From the NCBI GenBank assembly GCA_035476575.1, contig DATILL010000040.1, positions 1-64,000 of the forward strand: a DNA stretch of 64,000 nucleotides, read 5' to 3'. Position numbers and translations under genes: made by a program. Below, piece after piece: positions 34,126 to 42,688 of the stretch; within the stretch, counting starts at the first letter, position 1; each line of letters opens with the position of its first letter. The stretch comes from DATILL01 sp035476575 (lineage in GTDB: Bacteria; Actinomycetota; Actinomycetes; Mycobacteriales; JACQDL01). The notes beneath the pieces are model-generated. The model did not search any database. It worked only from the letters and a program-made list of their open reading frames with translations, and was not told where the DNA came from.

Positions 34126-34148
34126 CATCAGCCGCGCTACGGCTGATG
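34126..34148. terminator. Bidirectional hairpin between convergent genes
   Basis: CATCAGCC (34126-34133) pairs with GGCTGATG (34141-34148) across a 7-base loop, in the 53 bases between the ligase gene end (+) and the P450 gene end (-). There is no T-tract on either side. Confidence 0.45.
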
Positions 34149-34163
34149 CCCGACGTCCGCGAC

Positions 34164-35360
34164 CTACCGCAGCCGGACCGGAAGCGTCTCCAGGCCACGC
34201 ATGAGCGTGCTGGGCCGCCACCGCAGTTGCCCGGGCTCCCGTGCCAGCGCCAGATCGGGAAACCGGTCCAGCAGCTTGCCGATGGCGACCTCGCCCTCCA
34301 TCCTGGCGAGCGGGGCACCCACGCAGTAGTGAATGCCATAGCCGAACGCCAGGTGTCCGACCGGGTCGCGGGTGATGTCGACCCGATCGGCATCGTCGAA
34401 CCTGGTGCCGTCCCGGTTCGCCGACGCCAGCGAGACCATGACAAACTCGCCCGCCGGAACCCGCACGTCACCAAGCTGGAGAGGCTGCGTGGTGTACCGG
34501 TACGTCGCGATGTTGAGAGGTCCGTCATGCCGCAGGAGCTCCTCGATCGCCGCGGGCATCAACGACGGGTCGGCACGGAGCGCTGCTAGTTGCTCCGGGT
34601 TGCACAGCAGCATCGCCACGCCGTTGCCGATCAGGTTCACCGTGGTCTCGTGCCCGGCCACCAGCAACAGGAACGCCATCGACCGCAGCTCGGGCTCGCT
34701 CAGCCGGTCTGCGTCGTCTCCGGGGTGCACCAGGGCGGACAGCAGGTCATCGGCCGGATGCTCCCGTTTCGACTCGACCAGCCTGCCCAGGTAGTCCGCC
34801 ATGCCCATGGCGGCGGCCGCCATCTGCTCATGCTGTGCTGCCGAGGTCATCGTGATGGCGACATCCCGGAACTCGTCCTTGTCGCGATCCGGAACGCCGA
34901 GCAGCTCACATATCACCGTGGTCGGCAGCGGAAAGGCGTAGGCGGACAGCAGGTCGACCTCGTCGTGCGCGGCCATCGCCTCCAGCAGCTCGTCGGCGGC
35001 CTGCCCGACCCGACTGCGCAGATGCTCCACCCGGCGGGTGGTGAACGCCCTGTTCACCAGCGCGCGCAACCGGGTGTGGTGCGGCGGATCGGTGTTGAGC
35101 ATGTGCCCGGCCAGGGCCAGCTCGGCCTCGAAGGACTGCGGTTGCTCGGCCGTCGAGTGCCGTACCAGCAGCGGCACGGCGTTCAGCATGTCCTTGCTCA
35201 CGGTCGGGTTGATCAGCACGGCACGCACGTCGTCGTAGCGCGTCACGAGCCACACCTTGATCCCGCGCGGCAGGACGACCTCCCGCACGGGCTGTTCGAC
35301 GCGCAGCCGCTCGAACAGCCCGTGGGGATTCTGGAGAAACTCATCATCCAGCCGCAGCAA
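34164..35360 (-). CDS. Cytochrome P450 (CYP105/107-like)
   Basis: 398 residues from the TTG at 35360, which follows GGGAGG at a good distance; the frame extends to 35378 but that would include the ribosome site. Heme motif FGYGIHYCVGAPLARME, I-helix LLVAGHETT, ExxR-type EELLR and the C-helix DPPHHTRLR. Typical actinomycete secondary-metabolite P450. It converges on the ligase gene. Confidence 0.9.
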   Translation of the reverse strand: MLRLDDEFLQNPHGLFERLRVEQPVREVVLPRGIKVWLVTRYDDVRAVLINPTVSKDMLNAVPLLVRHSTAEQPQSFEAELALAGHMLNTDPPHHTRLRALVNRAFTTRRVEHLRSRVGQAADELLEAMAAHDEVDLLSAYAFPLPTTVICELLGVPDRDKDEFRDVAITMTSAAQHEQMAAAAMGMADYLGRLVESKREHPADDLLSALVHPGDDADRLSEPELRSMAFLLLVAGHETTVNLIGNGVAMLLCNPEQLAALRADPSLMPAAIEELLRHDGPLNIATYRYTTQPLQLGDVRVPAGEFVMVSLASANRDGTRFDDADRVDITRDPVGHLAFGYGIHYCVGAPLARMEGEVAIGKLLDRFPDLALAREPGQLRWRPSTLMRGLETLPVRLR

Positions 35361-35579
35361 TGGTCTACCTCCCAACAATCCGACCGCTCATCCGAGAACT
35401 CTTTCTATCCCGCGACCGGAGATGTTGTCGATCACACATTCAGCCGAGCACGTGCCGGGCATAAAGGATCTTCGCCCGGTGCAGGCCCCCCCGCACCGTG
35501 GATCAGCGTGCGGCCGCTGTCGAAGGTCAGGATGCGGCAGCCGTCTACCTCGACCCCGCACGAGCCCAGGCGCCACCCG

Positions 35580-35733
35580 CGACGGTGAGCGGATCGCGGC
35601 CGTGGTCGCCGTTGACGCCGCCGCGATCGAGCGTGCCGAGGACGCCTGGCTCGCCAATCTCGCCGCCGAGGCCTTGGCCGAGGAAGGCGAGTCCGTGCCG
35701 CTGGAACAGGTCAAGGCGGAACTCGGCCTGTGA
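35580..35733 (+). pseudogene. Phd/YefM-type antitoxin C-terminal fragment
   Basis: The frame ending at the TGA 35731-35733 reads GERIAAVVAVDAAAIERAED ... ALAEEGESVPLEQVKAELGL, which is the usual tail of actinomycete Phd/YefM antitoxins. The N-terminal DNA-binding half is not in the same frame and no RelE/Doc toxin follows. Confidence 0.5.
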
Positions 35734-36132
35734 CCTCCTACCCGCGTGACGCTGCGTCCCGCGGCGCCGTCTGGCCAAGCTCGACCCACCATCCAACACT
35801 GGTCCGGAACGCCCAAGACCGGGCGGCCTCGCCCGGCTGAATGCGTTGTTCGATGTAGAGCACGCTGTTCGGCGAGTGCATCATCTTGAACGTCACCGCG
35901 CGGCCTCTGCCAGGTCGTGTCGTGCCTGCCGCGCTCCATTCGGCACTGAGTGATCGTCTGGCCATGCCCGTGATCCACGCGTTGGTCGTCACGCCGTGCC
36001 ACCATGCCGAGCACCACCATACCCGGCCGGGTGTTCTGCTGGCTGTCCGCTTCCGTTGGGCGTGGCCGTGGGAGGACACTCAGATGTGAGGCCTCATCAG
36101 GCAGGCGGGACACTCCTACAGGGGGGCAAGAT
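35734..36132. other. Non-coding or scarred interval
   Basis: 400 bases upstream of the P450 at 36133. Open frames on both strands here have no recognisable domain. Together with the antitoxin fragment before it, this looks like a rearrangement scar between the cluster and the P450/amine-oxidase genes. It must also hold the promoter of the P450. Confidence 0.4.
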
Positions 36133-37350
36133 ATGCCAACGACAGCGGATGCCTCACCAGTTACCCACGATGTTCCATTCCTCGACATCGTCGACCCAGC
36201 ATCCGACCTCAACTCCCCGGAAGTGTCCCTGGCCCAGGCCAAGAGCTGGTACGCGGAAAGCCCAAACGGTCTCCTCGTGCTGCGGTACGCCGAGGCACAG
36301 GAGCTCCTGCGGGACAAGCGGCTGAACCACAATGGCAAGGGCTACATGGAGATGAACGGTGTCTTCGAGGGGCCGATCTACGACTGGTTCGTCCCGATGA
36401 TCTCCAACCACGACGGGGACGACCATCGTCGCATACGTGGCCTGGTGAACAAGGCCTTCACCCCACGTATGGTCAGTAATTTGCGCCCGTTCGTCCGGGC
36501 GAAGGCCGGACACCTGGCCGAGTACCTGGGGTCGGTCGAGGTCTGCGATTTCGTTGAGGACTTCGCGAACCCGTTGCCACTCGCGGTCATGTGCGAGCTG
36601 CTCGGCGTGCCAGCCGAGGATTACGACACTTTCCGTATCTGGACCGCCGACATCGGCCTCGTCTTCAGCCTCGCTCACGGCGGTGACATCGCAGCACGCG
36701 TCCAGACCGCTGTGGTGGGGCTATACGAGTATGTCGACTCTCTGATCAACGACAAGAAGGCCACGCCGACGGACGACCTCATCTCCGCACTGGTGGCCGC
36801 CCAGCAGGCCGACGGCCTCGTGAGCAGAGACGAGCTACGCAACCTTATAGTCACGCTCGTGTTCGCCGCCCACGACACGACGCGCCACCAGCTCTCCAAC
36901 GCCGTGGTCACCTTCTCCGAGCATCATGAGCAATGGACCCTGTTGGCTCAGCGTCCCGAGCTGGCGTCGCAGGCCGTCGAAGAGGTCATGCGTTGGTGCC
37001 CGTCGGCGACCTCTGTCTACCGGTTCGCGGCCGAGGACCTCGACTTCCGAGGGCTGCATATCAAGGAGGGCACTTTCCTCATGATCTGCGTGCGTGCCGC
37101 GCAGCGCGATCCGCGTGTCTTCCATAACGGGGGCTCGTTCGACATCACGGTAACCAGAGAAGCGATCCCACTCCAGTTCGGCGGGGGACCGCATTACTGC
37201 CTGGGTGCCGCGCTCGCCCGCGCTGAGCTCGGCGAGGCACTACCCGTGCTCGCCAGTCGGCTCGGGCCGCCGTCCATCGCCGGCCCCGTCACCTGGCGAC
37301 CAACTACCGGTATCTACGGCCCGAACGAGCTTCCGCTACGATTCGGCTAA
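36133..37350 (+). CDS. Cytochrome P450
   Basis: 405 residues from the ATG at 36133, preceded by ACAGGGGGG; a longer frame starting at 36004 lacks support. Heme motif FGGGPHYCLGAALARAELG, I-helix FAAHDTTRHQL, EEVMR as the ExxR element, and C-helix GDDHRRIRGLV. Its codon and base use is a little less GC-rich than the P450 at 34164. It converges on the amine oxidase gene with 46 bases between them; the pair may act on one amino-acid-derived substrate. Confidence 0.9.
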   Translation: MPTTADASPVTHDVPFLDIVDPASDLNSPEVSLAQAKSWYAESPNGLLVLRYAEAQELLRDKRLNHNGKGYMEMNGVFEGPIYDWFVPMISNHDGDDHRRIRGLVNKAFTPRMVSNLRPFVRAKAGHLAEYLGSVEVCDFVEDFANPLPLAVMCELLGVPAEDYDTFRIWTADIGLVFSLAHGGDIAARVQTAVVGLYEYVDSLINDKKATPTDDLISALVAAQQADGLVSRDELRNLIVTLVFAAHDTTRHQLSNAVVTFSEHHEQWTLLAQRPELASQAVEEVMRWCPSATSVYRFAAEDLDFRGLHIKEGTFLMICVRAAQRDPRVFHNGGSFDITVTREAIPLQFGGGPHYCLGAALARAELGEALPVLASRLGPPSIAGPVTWRPTTGIYGPNELPLRFG

Positions 37351-37396
37351 ACCAGGCTCAATCGGCCAGGTAGAGCAGGTCGTTGGCTCGAACGGG

Positions 37397-38986
37397 TCAG
37401 GCGCGAAGACCAGCCCGGAGCGGGGACTCGTCCATCCGACGCGGGTGCGTGCCCTGTTCCGGCATGGGCGCGTGATGCACCGCGCGGGCTGCTTGGACGC
37501 CGGACTCCAGGGCGCCCTCGATCCAGGCGTGCCATAGCGAACAGTGTTCGCCAGCGAAATGGATGCGTCCTTCCGGCTTGCTGATCGTGGCATGCAGCGT
37601 GGTCTGCTGTTCTGGTTCGAAGAGCGCGAACGCGCCGGCCGCGTACGGGTCGTTGTACCAGCAGTGGGAGGTGCCGAACTCGAACTCGTCGACGATCTCC
37701 GGATGGATCTTTGCGACATCTTCCAGAGCCTGCCCGACCCGTTTGTCAACTCCCATCGCGCCCCACCGCAACGCGTCCTGGCCCCACGTGTAGCTGGCCA
37801 GCAGAACCCCGCGGTCGTCGTCCTCGAAGGGACGTGACGGGTAACAGATCCGCCGGATCGGCAGATCGGTCACCGTGGTGCCGCCATGGATCGCGTCGGT
37901 GCGTTCCCAGAACCGGTTCTTCACCTGGAAGAGGATCTTGGTCGAGGCATTGTAGTTCAGCTCGCGGATCGCTCGCTGCTTCGGTCGCGAGAACGCCGGG
38001 TGAACCTCTACGTCGCGCAGGACCGAGAACGGCATCGTGCAGATCGCGTAGTCCGCCTGGAACGCCCGCCGGCCAGCCGCCGTACTGACCTGCGCCGTGA
38101 CCGAGTCACCGTCCTGTTCCAGAGCGCGTACCTCGTGCCCGAACAGGACGTTGTGCCGGAGCCTGTCGTAGAACGCGTTGGGCAGGCGGTCCATGCCGCC
38201 CTCGATCTCCTGCATGTCCTCAAACGCCCGGCCGACCACCTCGCGGAGCTGTTCGATGACCGCGGCGTTGAGGTTGCTCTCCCGAAAGCTCATGACCCCG
38301 TAGAGCTCGATGGCACCCTGGGAGAACCCGCGGTCGTGTAGGAAGCTGCGGATCGAGTGCCGGTCGTACTCCGCGCAGATCCGGTCCAGCCCAGCCTCGC
38401 CCTCACGGTCGTAGAGCTCTCGGATCTCCTGCGTGGCGGACGCCCACAGGTCCTCGTAGGTGCGACCGCGCTCGTGCGGTGCCAGCTCGAAGTCAAGTAT
38501 CTCCGGGTTACCGTTCACCTCTGCCATGGTGAGACGGCGGCCACCAATGTAGACCAACGAGTTGGGGTTACCCATCACGAACGGTCGCAGTGTGAGCCCC
38601 AGATGCCGGCAGTACTCCAGAGTCAGGTCGTGGACCCGAGGAATCCGCATCGCCCCGGCCTCGGCGTAGAGGCCAGGCGCGAAGCCGCGCAGCGTGTAGA
38701 CCCGCCCACCAACCCGCTGCTGGGCCTCCAGCACCACCACATCGTGCCCCTGCCGGACCAGCTCGTACCCGGCCACCAGGCCGGCCATGCCCGCGCCGAT
38801 GACGATCACCCGCTTGCGTCCCCGGTCATCGCGGGCCAACCCCTCCGAGGCCGTCGCGACAACGTGTGAGGACACCCTCAAGCCTGGGCTGGGCTGCGCC
38901 GGGGCCGGGTCAGCGCTGGATTTGACAGCACTGTCAGTTGCGGAGCCGGCGTCGGGCCGCCAGGAACTGTTGGTCACTGCGACCAT
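37397..38986 (-). CDS. Flavin-dependent amine/L-amino acid oxidase
   Basis: About 529 residues. The FAD dinucleotide fold VIVIGAGMAGLVAGYEL (near residue 60) is followed by EAQQRVGGRVYTLRG and the C-terminal FAD motif HFAGEHCSLWHAWIEGALESG. This is the amine oxidase family (L-amino acid oxidases, tryptophan oxidases such as RebO/StaO relatives). The ATG at 38986 sits directly behind a GGGGGG stretch, so the true start may differ; the frame stays open to 39085. The first about 55 residues are low-complexity. Confidence 0.82.
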   Translation of the reverse strand: MVAVTNSSWRPDAGSATDSAVKSSADPAPAQPSPGLRVSSHVVATASEGLARDDRGRKRVIVIGAGMAGLVAGYELVRQGHDVVVLEAQQRVGGRVYTLRGFAPGLYAEAGAMRIPRVHDLTLEYCRHLGLTLRPFVMGNPNSLVYIGGRRLTMAEVNGNPEILDFELAPHERGRTYEDLWASATQEIRELYDREGEAGLDRICAEYDRHSIRSFLHDRGFSQGAIELYGVMSFRESNLNAAVIEQLREVVGRAFEDMQEIEGGMDRLPNAFYDRLRHNVLFGHEVRALEQDGDSVTAQVSTAAGRRAFQADYAICTMPFSVLRDVEVHPAFSRPKQRAIRELNYNASTKILFQVKNRFWERTDAIHGGTTVTDLPIRRICYPSRPFEDDDRGVLLASYTWGQDALRWGAMGVDKRVGQALEDVAKIHPEIVDEFEFGTSHCWYNDPYAAGAFALFEPEQQTTLHATISKPEGRIHFAGEHCSLWHAWIEGALESGVQAARAVHHAPMPEQGTHPRRMDESPLRAGLRA

Positions 38987-39283
38987 CCCCCCAGGGATGC
39001 CAGAAAGCCTACCAAAAGGATACGACCGGACATTGACAGTATCAGTGAGGTGAGCGGTCGGAAAGGGAACATCCCGCTGACCCACCCACTCGGGTGAGAA
39101 CCAGGACCAACCGCAGCATCCACGACGAGAGGATCGCCGCGATCGTCGGGCGTCCGGGCCTCCCGGCCCGGATCGTGGACATCGACGCCGAAGTTGTTCG
39201 CAATGTCGCGCGCCGTCTTGTCCCGACGACGACCTGATAACCAGATGGCCCGGATAAACGCAGATGGCCCGGGTCGGATGCGG

Positions 39284-40558
39284 TCAGGTCGGTCTCACCG
39301 CCGGCATGCCGGCGCCGCCGAGCTGGTCGGGCCGGACCGCGAGCACCTGGTTGACCCCAACACCGTTGCGCACGAACGCGACCGACGAGACGGCAAGGTA
39401 GAGCCGCCAGACCCGGGCCCGCTCGGCCCCGACCAGCCGCTCCGCGTCCGCCCAGCGCTCCTCCAGGCCCCGCAACCAGGCCCGCAGCGTCAGGGCGTAG
39501 TGCTCGCGCAGTGCATGCACGTCACGCACCTCGAGGCCAGCCCCTTCCAGCGCCCGCACGGTCAACCCGACCGGCTGGAGCTCACCATCGGGGAAGATGT
39601 AGCGCGACATGAACGTCGGCCTGGGCTGCGGCTCGCCCTCCCGGCAGGCGATCGCGTGGTGCAGCACCCGGCCTCGTGGACGCAGCAGCCGGTACAGCCC
39701 GGCGGCATACTCGCCCAGCTTCGCGGTGCCCACGTGCTCGGCCATGCCGATGCTGACGACCGCGTCGTACGGCCCGTCAGCCACCTCACGGTAGTCCTGC
39801 TCGCGGATCTCCACCCGCTCGGCGAGACCGGCTGCGGCGATCCGCTGCCGGGCCTCGCTGACCTGCGAGGGGCTGATCGTGACGCCGACCGCCCGCACGC
39901 CGTGCTCCCGGGCAGCATGCCGGACGAAGCCGCCCCACCCGCAGCCGACGTCGAGCACCCGCATCCCGGGCCGCAGGTCCAGCTTGCGGCATACCAGGTC
40001 GAACTTGGCCGCCTGCGCCTCGTCCAGCGTGCGCACGCCGTCCGGCCAGTACCCGCACGAGTAGGCCATCGTCTCGCCGAGAAAGAGCCGGTAGAAGTCG
40101 CTGCTCACCTCGTAGTGATGGGCGATCGCGGCGGCGTCCCGGCGCAGCGAATGCCGCCAGCCGGTCAGCTGCGCCTCGGTCGCCGGTGGCGGCAGGGGCC
40201 GCCCGACGCCGTGCAGCGCGGTCATCTCACGCAGCACCCGGACCGCATCGCGCAGGCCGACCCGTCGGTGGAACGCTACGAGCACGTCGACCAGCCCGGC
40301 CACCGTCTCCAGCAGGTCGCCCTCAACGTCGAGGTCGCCGACGACGTAGGCACGGGCCACGCCGAGCTCACCCGGCGCCCACATCATCCGGCGCAGCGCG
40401 TCCGGAGAGCGCACGACCACGGTCGTCGTCGCCTCCGGCGGGCCGGCGGTGGAACCGTCCCAGGCGCGCAGCCGCACCGGCACCTCGGTGTGCAGGGATC
40501 CCTGGACCAGGCTGAGCAGCCGGCTCGCGACCGGAACCGGCCGCGCTGTGATCGTCAT
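39284..40558 (-). CDS. Cyclopropane-fatty-acyl-phospholipid synthase family methyltransferase
   Basis: 424 residues from the ATG at 40558 (AGGGGTGGCGAG upstream). SAM-binding motif VLDVGCGWGGFVRHAA, with the CFA-type N-terminal domain before it and motifs SCGYWPDG, EAQAAKFDLVCRKL and SIGMAEHVG. The family adds a methylene or methyl group from SAM to unsaturated acyl chains of membrane lipids. Probably a core-genome gene rather than part of the cluster, though position alone does not exclude it. Confidence 0.85.
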   Translation of the reverse strand: MTITARPVPVASRLLSLVQGSLHTEVPVRLRAWDGSTAGPPEATTTVVVRSPDALRRMMWAPGELGVARAYVVGDLDVEGDLLETVAGLVDVLVAFHRRVGLRDAVRVLREMTALHGVGRPLPPPATEAQLTGWRHSLRRDAAAIAHHYEVSSDFYRLFLGETMAYSCGYWPDGVRTLDEAQAAKFDLVCRKLDLRPGMRVLDVGCGWGGFVRHAAREHGVRAVGVTISPSQVSEARQRIAAAGLAERVEIREQDYREVADGPYDAVVSIGMAEHVGTAKLGEYAAGLYRLLRPRGRVLHHAIACREGEPQPRPTFMSRYIFPDGELQPVGLTVRALEGAGLEVRDVHALREHYALTLRAWLRGLEERWADAERLVGAERARVWRLYLAVSSVAFVRNGVGVNQVLAVRPDQLGGAGMPAVRPT

Positions 40559-40708
40559 CTCGCCACCCCTCATCGTGGGCAACCCCAGACAACCTGCACG
40601 CTAGCTGGCCGGTGCGTCCGCGGTACGACAGTCCGCGCGCTTGGGCATACGATCGCTGCCGCCAGCACCGGTCTCATCAGCACCGGTCTCATCGGGAGGA
40701 TCAACGGC

Positions 40709-41083
40709 ATGGGTCTTGAGAAGCCAGAGATCACGGAGGTCGGGGACGCGCCGCCCACCGACCTGCAGATCAACGATCTCGTCGAGGGCGAGGGTGCGCA
40801 GGCCAAGCCGGGCGACTCCGTCACCGTCCACTACGTCGGCGTCGCGTACTCCACCGGCCGGCAGTTCGACGCCTCCTGGGACCGGGGCCGTCCGTTCTCC
40901 TTCCCGCTCGGCGCCGGGCGGGTGATCGCCGGCTGGGACCAGGGCGTCGCCGGGATGCGGGTCGGCGGCCGGCGGGAGCTGCGGATCCCCTCCCACCTTG
41001 GCTACGGCGACCGCGGCGCCGGCCAGGCGATCCGGCCAGGCGAGTCACTGATCTTCGTCGTGGACCTGTTGTCCGTGACCTGA
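40709..41083 (+). CDS. FKBP-type peptidyl-prolyl isomerase
   Basis: 124 residues from the ATG at 40709 with GGAGGA upstream. FKBP core: DSVTVHYVGVAYSTGRQFDA, RPFSFPLGAGRVIAGWDQGV, AGMRVGGRRELRIPSHLGYG and a closing LIFVVDLLSV. It speeds proline isomerisation during folding; no signal peptide, so cytoplasmic. A tandem 15-bp duplication (AGCACCGGTCTCATC, 40664-40693) lies just before the ribosome site. Confidence 0.92.
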   Translation: MGLEKPEITEVGDAPPTDLQINDLVEGEGAQAKPGDSVTVHYVGVAYSTGRQFDASWDRGRPFSFPLGAGRVIAGWDQGVAGMRVGGRRELRIPSHLGYGDRGAGQAIRPGESLIFVVDLLSVT

Positions 41084-41193
41084 CGACCACGACTCACAGG
41101 GGCACGGCATCGTCCTCACAGCCTGCGTACAGCATCCGGCCGCAGGCTGGTGGTGGCTCCGAAGGTCGGAGCGTCTCACCCACCAGGGGAACA

Positions 41194-41625
41194 ATGAACG
41201 CCGATCACCGGCGGGTTCGGATGTGGCTGGTCACGGGGGCTGCCGCGGTCGGAGCGCTGCTCGGCGCCGCTGGCATCGCAACGGCGGCCTCGTCCAGCCG
41301 GTCCGCGACGACGAGCAGCTCGACAACGGACAGCGCGTCCGGCAACACCGCCCCGAACGGCGCACCTGACCCGGCCCGTGCCGGCCACGGGCCCGACGAG
41401 ACGCTGCTCACCGGCAGCACCGCCGACAAGGTCAAGGCCGCGGCGCTGGCGGCCGTACCGGGCGGCACCGTCATCCGGGTCGAGACCGACTCCGCGGGCT
41501 CGCCGTACGAGGCACACCTGACCAGGCCCGACGGCACCCAGGTCACCGTCAAGGTGGACGCCAACTTCACGGTCACCTCGACCGAGGCTGGCTTCGGCGG
41601 CGGGCCGGGGGACCGCCACCGCTGA
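41194..41625 (+). CDS. Secreted or membrane-anchored small protein
   Basis: 143 residues. A hydrophobic N-terminal segment (MWLVTGAAAVGALLGAAGIATAA) is a signal peptide or anchor, followed by a Ser/Thr-rich linker and a compact C-terminal domain (AALAAVPGGTVIRVETDSAG then YEAHLTRPDGTQVTVKVD) that resembles PepSY-like repeats. The ATG follows AGGGGAACA. Function unknown; likely exported. Confidence 0.7.
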   Translation: MNADHRRVRMWLVTGAAAVGALLGAAGIATAASSSRSATTSSSTTDSASGNTAPNGAPDPARAGHGPDETLLTGSTADKVKAAALAAVPGGTVIRVETDSAGSPYEAHLTRPDGTQVTVKVDANFTVTSTEAGFGGGPGDRHR

Positions 41626-41671
41626 CCCCGTCCCCCATGAGGGCCTGGCCGGCGGCGCGCCCCAGCCGCGG

Positions 41672-42190
41672 TCAGGCCCCACCACGGTCCGCGGCGCCGA
41701 CCAGCCGGTGCATGACGTGCAGCGGGACCAGGCCATGCGCGGGGTGCCGGAACGCGGCGGGCACCGTTCCCACAATGGTGAAGCCGAGTGACCGCCACAG
41801 CGCGATGGCCCGGGTGTTCGTACCGACCACGGCGTTGAACTGCATGGCCAGGTAGCCTAGCTCGGCTGCCCGGTGGAGCAGCCGCTCGGCCAGCGCACGG
41901 CCGACACCATGCCCGGTGGCCGCCGCGGCGACCATGAAGCTGGCGTTGGCCACATGCGAGCCGCGGCCGGGCTGGTTCGGTTTCAGCACCGCGGTGCCCA
42001 CCACAGCGCCGTCCCTCGCCGCGACCCACACCTCGGCCGGCTCGGGCAGCATCCACAATGCCCGGGCCTCGGCCTCAGGGGTGTCCGGCGCCCAGCAGTA
42101 CGTCTCGCCCGCGGCCACCACCTCGTGCCACACCGGCCAGATCGCGGGCCAGTCCGGCTGGGTTGCCCGGCGCAGCTCCACCGGGCACAT
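41672..42190 (-). CDS. GNAT family N-acetyltransferase
   Basis: 172 residues from the ATG at 42190 (a second ATG lies one codon upstream); the frame extends to 42310 without support. Acetyl-CoA motif ATGHGVGRALAERLLHRA followed by GYLAMQFNAVVGTNTRAIAL and WRSLGF, the classic GNAT layout of PA4866/phosphinothricin-like relatives. Substrate not assignable. Confidence 0.82.
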   Translation of the reverse strand: MCPVELRRATQPDWPAIWPVWHEVVAAGETYCWAPDTPEAEARALWMLPEPAEVWVAARDGAVVGTAVLKPNQPGRGSHVANASFMVAAAATGHGVGRALAERLLHRAAELGYLAMQFNAVVGTNTRAIALWRSLGFTIVGTVPAAFRHPAHGLVPLHVMHRLVGAADRGGA

Positions 42191-42688
42191 CATTCCCGAA
42201 CGGCGCGGTCCGCGGGCAACCCAGCCGGGGCAGGCTGGGCCCGGCCAGATCGGGAAGACCCGACAGCGCCGGCAGGCCGGCTGGGATGAGCGCCAACCCC
42301 GGCCCGACAACCGGCACGCTGGGCAGCGGCAGCTTGGACAGCGGCAGGCCGCTGACCCCTCCTAGAGGACGAGGTGATGCCGGGCAGCCCCTGTGCTGCC
42401 CGGCCCGGCACCTGCAGCCGGGCGGGATCGGATGAGAGCCAGCCCCGCCCTCGATACCGCGCCCCCGGCTCCCCCGCCGACTACATGCCGTAACTAATCA
42501 TTACTTACGGTATGCAACGACGGGTAGCTGAGAAAGGTGACACACAACCTCGAGGGAGCACCGCCCGGCCGCCCGGACCGGACTGCCTGATGTGGACTAC
42601 CTGACCTGGACCGTCCGATGTGGACCGTCCTCAGGGGACGGAGGGCGCCCGCGATGACCACCCCGGGCTGCCCGGTTGCCCCTGCCGC
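42191..42688. other. Intergenic region with AT-rich palindrome
   Basis: 500 bases between the GNAT gene and lysC. The left part has GC-rich direct repeats (GGCAGCGGCAGCTTGGACAG area). An AT-rich imperfect palindrome lies at 42484-42514 (separate entry), followed by a possible 30-codon frame starting ATG at 42511 that I do not call as a gene. Confidence 0.5.
42484..42514. promoter_or_regulatory. 31-bp operator-like palindrome
   Basis: Half-sites CATnCCGTAA and TTACGGnATG flank TAAT/ATTA around a central C; only the centre and three symmetric pairs mismatch. It is the most AT-rich spot of the surrounding kilobase. Size and symmetry fit a TetR/MarR/GntR operator, but no regulator gene adjoins it. 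Confidence 0.5.

Noticed and set aside
40664..40693. Tandem AGCACCGGTCTCATC as a regulatory element of the FKBP gene.
   Set aside because: A simple 15-bp duplication with no symmetry; a similar duplication near 44850 suggests slippage rather than a signal.
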